Positions 44,764 to 54,971 of a stretch of DNA of 64,000 bases are shown one piece after another. Below the pieces are notes generated by a model, which was not told the DNA's origin, did no database searches, and was given only the letters and a program-made list of their open reading frames with translations. Every line of letters starts with the position of its first letter. Positions within the stretch are counted from its first letter, which is position 1. The stretch is taken from positions 87,993,560-88,057,559 of the forward strand of contig NC_089598.1 of assembly GCF_019320115.1 (NCBI RefSeq), given 5' to 3'. The translations under genes were made by a program, and so were the position numbers. The stretch is from Miscanthus floridulus (taxonomy: Eukaryota; Streptophyta; Magnoliopsida; Poales; Poaceae).

Positions 44764-46328
44764 GGAGTCAGGACCGATTTTACAGCGGCCCACGGCTGCA
44801 CAGAGACGTCTCCAACTATCCAGCACCGTACCATTGCACCAAATCAACCTGCATCCATCCAAATGTAGGCCCGTGCGCGTTTGTAACGGCTGCACAAATT
44901 GCATCGCAATTCGCATGTACGTGCCCGCTGCCGTTGCGATGACGATTCGATGAGAAGCGTGTGGCAGTACAGTACGCGTACTACTCAAAGCGAGTCAGAT
45001 GAATAGATGATGACCAGAATCGGTTCATAGAGATAGAGAATCCATCCATCGTTCCATGGCATATACGCGCCTGGGCCGTTGTGCTGAATAAATTCGTGCA
45101 AACCACGGGAACCAACGGACCACACGTCTTCCACTCTTCAGCTGGTGTCGGTCGTTGTATCCGTTGGCGAATGGCGCCAGTGGCCTTGGACCCGACCACA
45201 GAGCTGGAGTTGCTGCCTGCCTGTGGGCCTACGGCGAGCGTCGCAGGTGCGACTGCCTTGACGTTTCCCGGCCCGGGTCAACGTAACGAGCTCGAGGTCT
45301 TTCGTTAAAAAAGAAAGAAAGAAAGAAAAGAAAAGAAAACAAGGTCAAGGTCATTTGTTAAATCGAGGTCAAAGCGCCAAGACACGGGCTACCAGTCGCG
45401 ATCCCAATCCCAACACAATAGTACACTTTGGACGGGCAAGCAGTACTCGCAAAGCACCTCCAGCAGCTCTCAAACAAGCCTCAAAGTTTAAAACTAAAAT
45501 TCGAGAGCCAAAAGAATCCAACTTCAACATGTACCCTATTCAGGTCGTTAAATTAGAGAAGCTCTCTCACATCCTATCCTTCGGCCTTCATTCCTGTGAA
45601 CATCAACCGCAGCACCTAACGGATGGTTGGTCGTGTTCTTGCTCCCGCGTCGGCACTTCCCTTTCTCCTGAGTCCCGTTCTTATACCACGGGCAGCCCCC
45701 GCCACCCAATTCCTCCTGTTTGCTCCTTCTCTTCCACCTACACCCCTCTCTCGGTCGCGCTGCCACTTGCCACCGTCCCATCGGAGGAGCATGGCATAGG
45801 CAGTACTAAGTGCGATGGGCGGTACTAAGTGAGGTCATTGGTCTAGTGCGGCTCCTTCTCGGCACAGCTCCTCTCGGTGTCTGAGATCTGCCGCCGAGAT
45901 CTACATAGTTCATAGCTTAGTTGATTGGAGCGACGAGAATGGCGAAGGTGTCTCGTATGTTATTGTCTACTTGAATGAATTTGAGGGCTTTGATTTGATA
46001 CCTTTTTATGGAGTAGTTGTAACAAAATTAACTTTTCAAAAAATAGTTTGAGCTCTCAAATTGAAAGTAGCCACTAGAGTTACTCTAGGACATGTTTTCG
46101 TTTAGTACCCATAGAATGTTGTCTAGTTCATACGATATAATTTCAAGCGTTCTTGTTCTCGACAAGAAAACTCAAGCGTTTTTGGACTCTTGACTAAATA
46201 AACGGGTACATACTTTGTTTGCTTCTCGCTCTCTTAGTTACGGGAATGCTCCGATCATGACGTCCGTTCGTCCGGATAGGATGGACTCGCCTCGCGTCCC
46301 TTCACCTCGCGCCTCGCACGATCGCACC
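44764..46328. other. Intergenic, GC-rich in part, with an (AAAG)n tract
   Basis: An AAAG/AAAAG microsatellite lies at about 45305-45340. Open frames at 45355-45828 and elsewhere show no recognisable family and no splice-supported exon structure. The end (46250-46328) is GC-rich CTCGCGCC-type sequence that resumes at 59564 after the Sirevirus. Confidence 0.45.
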
Positions 46329-47901
46329 TGAAAGCATCTAGGCCCCTAGTTGGGTTTCGGTGATTAATGACAATACAAGATTACTATGACTAACGTGTGT
46401 TTTGCAGAGGCAATTAAGTTAGGTCATGGTAATGGGGATCAATTGGGCAATCGAGGTGGTCATGCCCCTACGATGGAAATCGTTTCGGTTTTCAAAGGAT
46501 GGACGACAAGGTTAAGGACGACTAGTTCTAAGTGTCGATTGGAGTTGGAGTGACACTTAGAGTAGTTTAGGACTTTGTTTTTCCTTTGGTCGTACTATTA
46601 AGGGGGGTATGGACGGGTAGCTTGACCTAGATGAGTCTAGTGAGTTAGGTGTGGTGCACACTTGTTGAAACTAGCACTAGGTAGCTCCTACATATGCCTA
46701 AGATCCAATGGAGCAAACTTCATTAACATATGATCAAGAGTTGGAAGTGAATGGAGGGTCAAATGCTGACCGAACGCTGGCTCCGGTGCGACCGGACGCT
46801 GGCCGCAGGGTCCGGTCAGTTCATTTGACCAAGGAGATTGTGTCTGGCACGACTGGACGCTAGAGTGGTCAAGTGACCGGACGCTGAGAGGCAGCGTCCG
46901 GTCGACTCCAGTAAGGTTCCAGAAGTGAATATCTGCGACCGGATGCGTCCGGTCAGTACTGACCGGACCCTAGGGGTTCAGCGTCCGGTCGAGTACAGTA
47001 AGGTTCCAGTGAGGATTTAATGCGACCGGACGCGTCCGGTCAGTGGTGATCGGACCCTGCCAGCGTCCGGTCAACACTTAATCACTGGTGTGCGGGTTGA
47101 ACTGACCGGAGTGTCCGGTCAACATGACCGGAGCGTCCGGTCACCCTGTAGTGGCTCTTAACGGTTCGTTTTTTAGGCTGCCTTATAAATAGAAGCTCCA
47201 CTCGTGTGTGGAGTCACTTTTGCTCATTCCAACAGCTGAGAAACACGTTTGTGAGTGCCAAGAAGAGCAATGTCCTAGTGAGGTGATTGAGATTTGAGAA
47301 TCTAAGAGAGTAGCCTCATTAGTGAATCAAGAGTAGCAAAGTGTGCATCCACCGTTCTCATTAGGCTTCACGTGGTCAAGTGAGAGTTCGTGCTTGTTAC
47401 TCTTGGTGATCGCCATCACCTAGACGGCTTGGTGGTGATTGGGAGCTTGGTGATCACCCGGCGGAGCTTGTGGGTGACCCAACTCAAGTTGTGAGCGGTT
47501 TTGGGTGATTCACTGCGACGGAGTGTCGAAGAATCAACCCGTAGAGAGCACTTGATCCTTGCGCGGATCAAGGGGGAGCTACACCCTTGCGCGGGTGCTC
47601 CAACGAGGACTAGTGGGGAGTGGCGACTCTCCGATACCTCGGCAAAACATCGCCGTGTTTCTCTCTCTCCATTTACTTTGAGCATTTACTTTGAGCAATT
47701 CAATACTTGTTTTCACATTCATAGAATTGCCATGCTAGAGTAAGTTTGGAGCATAGGTTGCAAGTTCTTTGTGCGTTAGATTGATAGAAACACTTTTCTA
47801 GGCACAAGGGGTTAATTGGGCTAACCGTAGGATTTAATTATTGCAAGAAAATTTAGAATTAGCCCAATTCACCCCCCCTCTTGGACATCTTGATCCTTTC
47901 A
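46329..47901 (+). repeat. 5' LTR of the Sirevirus
   Basis: 1573 bp. At 46775-47150 it holds an array of GACCGGACGCT / GCGTCCGGTC palindromic half-sites. A TATA box TTATAAATAG is at 47183-47192, shortly after the array. The 3' LTR lacks about 25 bp of the array near 46940. Confidence 0.95.
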
Positions 47902-47955
47902 ATTGGTATCGGAGCCTCGTGCTCATGTTTTTAAGCTTAATCGCTTTGAGCAAAA

Positions 47956-50142
47956 TGTCTCACGGGGATGGACCTCCTCCTATCTTTGAGGGAGATGACT
48001 TTCCATATTGGAAAATTCGCATGGAGGCGTACTTAGAAGCTCTAGACGTTGGTATACTTAGAGCCGCCTCACAAGGCTTCCCAAAACCTCGGGATGCTAC
48101 TAACCTACAAGGCGATGAGGTTAATTATGAAAAGTGGAATGCAAAGGCTCAAAACACCATCTTTAGAGGCCTTTGCAAAGATGTATTCAACCGTGTAAGG
48201 AATCACAAAGACGCCCATGCACTATGGTCGGATGTTTGTGCGCTCTATGAGGGAACCAAGAGTGAGCGTGAGGAACGCTATCATCTTGTAATTAAAAAGC
48301 TAAATTCTTTTGAGATGCTTCCCAAAGAATGTGCTAATGAGATGTATTCATGTTTAAATGTTCTTGTAGAGGAAGTCAATGGGCTTGGACTTACTCAAAT
48401 GTCACCATCCCACATTGTGAGAAAGATCTTGAGTGTCCTTCCCATTGACAAATATGGGTATATGTGACCGTGCTACATCAAGATGATCTTTCCACCGCTA
48501 CACCGACACAAATCTTGGGAAAGATCAATGCTCATGAGATGTACATGCACATCACGCCACAAGATGACTCATCCTCTACCAAGAAGAAAGAGAAGGACTT
48601 AGCATTCAAAGCTAGCTAAGATAAGGGCAAAGCAAGACTTGAGTATGAGAGCTCAAGTGATGAAGAAGATGAAGATGAAAATCTTGCTCTCATGGTGAAG
48701 AAAGCCGCCAAGATGCTAAAGAAGCTAAACAAGAGTGGCATCAAGTTTGACGGCAAGAAGAAGAAGTTCTTCACAAGCTATAGAAGGAAGCCAATCTCCA
48801 AAATAGATTGCTTCAATTGTGGTGAACTTGGTCATCTAGCACATCAATGCACCAAGCCCAAGAAAGACAAGTTCAAGAACAAGAACAAGGGCAAGAAAGA
48901 TGACTCAAGTAACGAAGATGAAGATGAGAAGAAGAAGAACAAGCCTTACAAGAAGAGAGATGGCAAGAAGAGAGACTTCCACAAGAAGAAGAGTGGAAAG
49001 GCCTACATTGTCGGTGATTGGCTCATGGACATTGATTCATCTAGTGAATCATCCGATGATGATAGTGACAATGAGAAGGTGGCCGCTATTGTTATTGATC
49101 TTTCATCTTCACCACCACCATCGCCATCATCCTCTACACACCTATGCCTTATGGCCAAGGGTGAACGCAAGGTAACTAATAATGATGATAGTAGTGATGA
49201 TGAGCAAGCTAGTGATGATGATAGCGATAGCGATGATGATGATTCACCTTCATATGATGATCTTGTCAAAATACTAAGAAAATACACTAAGATCATTAGA
49301 AAGAGTAGAGCTAAAAATAAAAAGCTTGATGCTAAAAATGATTCACTCTTAGCTAAATGCGAAACATTGGAAAAGGCTAATGTTGAGCTTAAAGAAACAA
49401 ATGATGCTATATCATCCAAACTCAAGGAGCTCAAATCTTCTAAGAAAGAGCTTAAAGATAAACATGATAAACTTGAGTGGGTGCACAATGAGCTCATCAC
49501 TAGCCACAACAAGCTAAAAGATGAATACACTACTCTCAAGATCAATCATGATACTCTTGTTATTGCTTAAAATTTTTTACCAATGAGCCACATGATGCTA
49601 CTAACCATGTTGTTAAGATTGATATAGCTACATCATATGATGATTTAATTGATGAGAGCATTGAGCAAGGATCTAGTGGCAAAGGCAAGAAAGTGGTTGA
49701 GTGCAATGACTATGATGAATATGTCAAGCTCAAGAATGCAAATGAAAAGCTCATGAAAGATCTTGAAGAAATGAAAAGCCACAACACCATTGTGCTAGAA
49801 ACTCTTGATCATGATAAAGAGTTGATCCTTGAGAATGGGAAGCTCAAAGAAAAGAACAAGAAGCTCAAGGAAGAGAAGAACAATGATGTTCTCAAGGAAG
49901 AGAACAAGAAGCTCAAGATGGAGAAAGAGCATCTCAAGATGGGATTGAGCAAGTTTGCAAGAGGCAAGCATCTCCAAAGTGAGCTACTCATGAACACCAT
50001 CATGAAGATGGATAGAAGTGGCATTGGATATGTGGCAAGTGTAGAGAAGAAAAAGGCTCAAGTTCAACAACAACAATCAAAGCCAAAGCTAAAGAGATGT
50101 TTTGAGTGTGGACAAGAAGGCCACTTTGCTCATGAGTGCTAA
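47956..50142 (+). pseudogene. Sirevirus Gag with two CCHC knuckles, broken
   Basis: ATG at 47956 (MSHGDGPPPIFEGDDFPYWK) opens a UBN2-type capsid region, broken by a frameshift near 48465 and a TAA near 48618. A Lys-rich stretch and the first CCHC (CFNCGELGHLAHQC, 48809-48850) follow, then Ser/Asp-rich linker and a long charged coiled coil (49260-49560 and 49690-50050), with a stop near 49568. The second CCHC (CFECGQEGHFAHEC, 50098-50139) is followed by TAA. A long coiled-coil Gag is typical for Sireviruses. Gag assembles the particle and binds RNA. Confidence 0.88.
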
Positions 50143-50362
50143 ACTCCACCGCCACAACCCTTGCCTAAGCATGCTAGACCCTTTGCCTTCAATGCTCACT
50201 ACATGCTTAGAAAAGGATTCTAGTAGAAAGATGAAAGTCATGTTCTTAGGACCCCCTAACAAGAATAGGCCTAAGAAGATTTGGGTGGCTAAGTCACTTG
50301 TTGAGAAGGTGAAGGGCCCTCAACAAGTTTGGATTCATAAAGCTTGAATCTCTTGTGTGTAG

Positions 50363-52078
50363 GTGAACTACAAGACCGGTGGAAGTCATTGGGTTATTGA
50401 TAGTGGTTGCACTCAACATATGACCGGTGATCCTCGTATGTTCACCTCACTAGATGAAGAGGTAGATGGACAAGAGAAAATAACATTTGGAGATAACTCA
50501 AAGGGCAAGGTTAAAGGATTGGGCAAAGTGGCAATATCAAATGATTATTCCATCTCCAATATGCTATATGTTGCTTCATTGAGCTTCAACTTGCTATCCG
50601 TTGGACAATTGTGTGATCTTGGCTTCCAATGCTTGTTCACCGAGAAGGAGGTTGTTGTATCCAAGGTAGATGATAATCAAGTGATATTCAATGGATTTAG
50701 ATACAACAACTTATATCTATTGGACTTCACCTCCGAAGATGCAAATTTGAAAACTTGCCTATTCACCAAAACAACACTTGGGTGGCTATGGCATAGAAGA
50801 CTTGCTCATGTTGGGATGAGCTCACTCAAGAAGCTTATGAAGAATGACTTAGTGAGAGGGTTGAAGGATGTGAAGTTTGAAAAGGACAAGCTTTGTAGTG
50901 CATGTCAAGCCGGCAAGCAAGTTGCAAATACCCATCCAACAAAAGCTTTCATGTCAACCACAAGAGTGCTAGAACTCCTTTACATGGATTTATTTGGACC
51001 AACAACATACAAGAGTTTGGGAGGAAATCTTTATTATCTTGTGATTGTTGATGACTATTCAAGGTATATATGGGTATTCTTTCTTCATGACAAATCCGAA
51101 GTTGCATCTTGCTTCAAGAAGTTTGCCAAGAGAGCTCAAAATGAATTTAAAGTGAAGCTCAAGAAGATAAGAAGTAACAATGGAAAAGAATTTGACAACA
51201 CAAATATTGAAGCTTATAATGATGAAGTTGGGATGCATGAAGTCTCCGCAACTTATACTCCTCAACAAAATGGTGTAGTAGAGAGGAAGAACCAGACTTT
51301 GATCACTCTTGCAAGGACAATGCTAGATGAGTACAACATCCCCAAAGCTCTATGGGCTGAAGCAATCAACACCGCATGCTATGCATCAAACCGCCTATTC
51401 CTTCAAAAGTTCCTTGGTAAGACACCTTATGAGTTGCTCAACGGGAAGAAGCCGGACATCTCCTTTTTTAGGGTGTTTGGTTGCAAATGCTACATCTACA
51501 AAAAGCGGCAACACCTAGGGAAGTTCCAAAGATGTTGTGATATTAGTTTTCTTGTTGGTTACTCATCAAAGTCCAAAGCATATAGAGTATTTAATCATGC
51601 CACCGGCTTAGTTGAAGAAACATATGATGTGAAATTTGATGAATCTAACGGCTCCCAAGGAGCACATGAGAATCTTGATGATGTAGGTGATGAACCATTG
51701 AGGGAAGCTATGAAGAATATTCCGGTGGGAGACATCAAGCCAAAAGATGATGTACAAGTCATTGATCAACCTTCTTCATTAAGTGTGCCACAAGATGGTA
51801 AAAAAGATGGGAGAGTAGAAAATAAAGACACTCATATCTCCCATGAGCAAATGATGGTACAAGCACAAGATGTTGATGCTCCACAACCACCTCCTCAAGT
51901 GGTCAATAGAAGAAATACACCTCTCCTACAAGATCATCTACAAGATCTCATCATAGGGAGTCCATCAAAGGGTGTAATGACTCGATCTCAAAAACTTGCT
52001 TCATTTATTGCTCATCACTCTTTTGTCTCTTGCTATGAGCCTACCAAGGTAGAAGAAGCTCTTAAAGATCCCGATTAG
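50363..52078 (+). pseudogene. Sirevirus protease and integrase; second catalytic Asp replaced by Asn
   Basis: Open for 571 codons. Protease motif HWVIDSGCTQHMTGD at about 50387. Integrase zinc finger LWHRRLAHVGMSSL ... LCSACQAGKQ. Core: LLYMDLFGPTTY (first Asp), KKIRSNNGKEFDN near 51160-51195, where the family has RSDNG, so the second acid of the DD35E triad is Asn (a GAC to AAC change), and QQNGVVERKNQTL (Glu). GKTPYELLNGKKPD and the C-terminal linker follow. It stops at 52078 with TAG where the family has a Trp codon (LKDPD-stop-INAMHEEL). The enzyme should be inactive even if expressed. Confidence 0.9.
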
Positions 52079-52879
52079 ATCAATGCCATGCATGAAGAGT
52101 TGAACAACTTCACTCGCAATGAAGTTTGGACTCTTGAAGAGCGACCAAAAGGTGCAAGAGTCATTGGAACAAAGTGGGTGTTCCGCAACAAGTAAGATGG
52201 TCAAGGTGTTGTTGTGAGGAACAAGGCAAGACTAGTTGCAAAGGGGTTCTCCCAAGTTGAAGGTTTGGATTTTGGGGAGACCTTTGCACCGGTTGCAAGA
52301 TTAGAAGCCATCCGTATCCTACTTGCACATGCATCACATCATGAAATGAAACTATATCAAATAGATGTGAAAAGTGCATTTTTAAATGGCTTTATTAATG
52401 AACTAGTCTATGTTGATCAACCTCCCGGGTTTGAAGACCCTAGATATCCTATTCATGTTTATAGGTTGTCCAAGGCACTATATGGGCTTAAGCAAGTCCC
52501 AAGAGCTTGGTATGAGCGCCTTCGGGACTTCCTCATTGAGAAGGGCTTCACTATTGGGAAGGTCGACACCACACTATTCACCAAGAAGCTCGATGGACAT
52601 ATCTTCATTTGTCAAGTATATGTTGATGATATCATCTTTGGATCATCAAATGAAGACTCATGCAAAGAATTTGGTGAATTGATGTCAAAGAAGTTCAAGA
52701 TGTCCATGATTGGTGAGCTTACATTCTTTCTTGGTTTTCAAGTCAAGCAAATGAAAGAAGGCATCTTCATCTCTCAAGAGAAATACACAAAAGATCTTCT
52801 CAAGAGATTCAAGATGGATGAATGTAAGCCAATCAAGACACCAATGCCTACCAATGAACATCTCGACCTAGATGAATGA
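52079..52879 (+). pseudogene. Sirevirus reverse transcriptase, broken
   Basis: INAMHEELNNFTRNEVWTL, VIGTKWVFRNK followed by TAA at about 52194, then open from 52214: ARLVAKGFSQVEGLDFGETF, YQIDVKSAFLNGFINELVY, KALYGLKQVPRAWYERL, YVDD at 52619-52630, LTFFLGFQVKQMKEG. A TGA ends it at 52877-52879, in the linker to RNase H, where an open frame is expected. Confidence 0.9.
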
Positions 52880-52912
52880 GGTAACACGGTTGATCAAACT
52901 CTCTACCATTCC

Positions 52913-53578
52913 ATGATTGGTAGCTTGTTATATTTAACCGCATCTAGGCCCGACATTATGTTTAGTGTGTGTATGTGTGCTAGATTCCAAGCTAATCCTA
53001 AGGAAACACATTTAATTGCCGTAAAAAGAATCCTTAGGTATCTTAAGCACACACCAAGTATTGGCCTTTGGTATCCCAAAGGAGCTATATTTGAATTAGT
53101 TGGCTATTTCGATTCGGATTATGCCGGTTGCAAAGTTGATAGAAAAAGCACATCCGAAGGGTGCCATTTGCTTGGTAGATCACTTGTGTCTTGGTCCTCC
53201 AAGAAACAAAATAGTGTGGCTTTGTCCACCGCCGAAGCGGAATATATTGCCGCGGGTGCTTGTTGTGCACAAATATTATACATGAAACAAACTTTGCTAG
53301 ACTATGGTATAGTTCTAGAAAAGGTACCTCTTTTGTGCGACAATGAAAGTGCGGTAAAACTTGCAAATAATCCGGTTCAACACTCTCGCACCAAGCACAT
53401 AGATATCCACCATCACTTTCTAAGAGATCATGTTGCTAAAAATGATATATCACTAGAAGGTGTAAGAACCGAAGATCAATTAGCAGATATCTTCACTAAA
53501 CCACTAGATGAGGCTACTTTTTGTAGATTGCGGAATGAGCTCAATGTACTTGATTTTAGTAACTTCACTAAAAGATGA
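52913..53578 (+). pseudogene. Sirevirus RNase H, open to its natural stop
   Basis: MIGSLLYLTASRPDIMFSVC, YFDSDYAGCKVDRKSTSEGC, SWSSKKQNSVALSTAEAEYI, LCDNESAVKLANNPVQHSRT, KHIDIHHHFLRDHV and the end motif DQLADIFTKPLDEATF. Acidic residues of the active site are present. About 30 bp of linker separates it from the RT stop in the same frame. Confidence 0.9.
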
Positions 53579-53959
53579 GCTTGTGTTGTCCCTTGCATTC
53601 ATTGTAATATACAACATGTTTAATTTTTGGTAATGCATATAGGGCTTGTCTAACATGGTTAAGATAACCGCTGAAAAGCGTGTGAAGAAGCTTAACCTTG
53701 GATCAAACTTGACAAGCAACTAGATTTACTTACAAGTATTACATATGCATGAATGTTGTTTTGCCGTTTTGTTCCATTTGCCCTCTTATTGCCTATTTTC
53801 ATAAAAAGAATTATAACCTAAGGCAAAATATTTTGAAAAATATGAGGGTTTGAGAGAGGTCACTCACATCAGTCCCAATTGGTGTTTATTTGGATCTTAT
53901 TCAAGTTGGGACTTGATTGGGAACAGGCAGCGCGAAGGAACATTAAAGATTTGCTGAAA
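53579..53959 (+). other. Spacer between RNase H and the internal repeat array
   Basis: AT-rich, non-coding. No open frame or known motif. Confidence 0.55.
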
Positions 53960-54321
53960 AAGAGTGATCGGACGCTGCACCGGACTCTACAGTCCAGCGT
54001 TCGATCAGTTCACAGGAGGTGAACTCGCTACGAAGGAGTGACCGGACTCTGTCTTTCAGCGTCCGGTCAGAAGGCATCTCAACGTCTGATCGTGTGAAGA
54101 AGACGGAGGCTAAGTTGACCGGACTCTGGCTGCGTCTGGTCATGGACCACCGGACGCATCCGGTCGCGATTCTAGAGGAATTGGACCTCTCTGGAATCGA
54201 CCGGACGCTGGGTGGTAGCGTCCGGTCGCTACCACCGGAGCGTCCGGTCAGTAGATATCATGCGACTTCAGGTCTCTTTCCTGTTTTTCATTTTTGACTC
54301 GTGAGGGCCACCCTATTTAAT
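53960..54321 (+). promoter_or_regulatory. Internal CCGGAC-type array plus TATA-like box, resembling the LTR promoter
   Basis: From 53963 to 54255 there are about a dozen GACCGGACKCT / GCGTCCGGTC half-sites, the same motif as in the LTR array at 46775-47150. About 60 bp after the last site comes CCCTATTTAATCAG (54311-54324), TATA-like, and then a GC-rich leader. The LTR shows the same order, array then TATA. Function as a second promoter is an inference. Confidence 0.6.
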
Positions 54322-54349
54322 CAGCACCGGCGATTTCTTTTAACCTAAT

Positions 54350-54903
54350 CCACTGCCGACATCGCCGCGCCCCCATCGTGCCCTAGCCACCGCAAGCCGC
54401 CGCAGCTGTGACTTCCCGCGCCGCCGAGCCCCGCACGCCTCAGCCCGTGCGCACGCCGCCGCCAGCTCACGCGCACGCCGGCGCCTGCCCCCGCGCCGCC
54501 AGCGCCTCTGTTCCAGCGCCATCGGGTCCCGCGCCGTGGTCTGCACCGCCGTGATCTAGAGCCGCCTCTCTGCCGTCCACATCCAGCGTCGGTAAGGGTC
54601 TGACCTAATGCCATTGCCCTTGACCTAGCTCCTAACTCACATTGCCTCGCTCGTAACCTAAATCGTTTTCAAAGCATTGTTCTCCATTGCATCTAGGTCT
54701 ATCGATTAACTGCTCACCGCCAACCCTAACCCTAGCCGAGTCGGTGGTTCCCCGCGGGTCACTTCCCTTCTTCTCGGATCGCCGGTTTGTCAGGTAGCAA
54801 GCCACTCACTTCTATTTCGCATCTAAATTGCTTGCTCTCATAGGGTTTCGCATCTATTAGATATATCGTATTTACTTGTATATCCTTCTATTCCATCGTG
54901 CAG
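54350..54903 (+). other. GC-rich leader and candidate intron before the env-like region
   Basis: GC-rich, exon-like sequence to 54591, then a good donor GTAAGG (54592), T-rich intron-like sequence and a strong acceptor (TTCTATTCCATCGTGCAG ending 54903). A second possible donor GTAGCA is at 54794. Splicing would bring the leader near the env-like frame. Not proven. Confidence 0.45.
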
Positions 54904-54971
54904 CGAGTCGGTGCCGTTGAGGTGTCAGTGGCAGTTGACAGTCAACTCGGAGCCAAGCTCACGAGTACGGA

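Noticed and set aside
44981..45828. Candidate host gene in the GC-rich intergenic region
   Set aside because: Open frames overlap on both strands, none has recognised motifs and no exon chain could be built.
48900..49545. Antisense Ser/Leu-rich frame of 180 codons
   Set aside because: It is the complement of the Lys/Asp/Ser-rich Gag linker of the Sirevirus.
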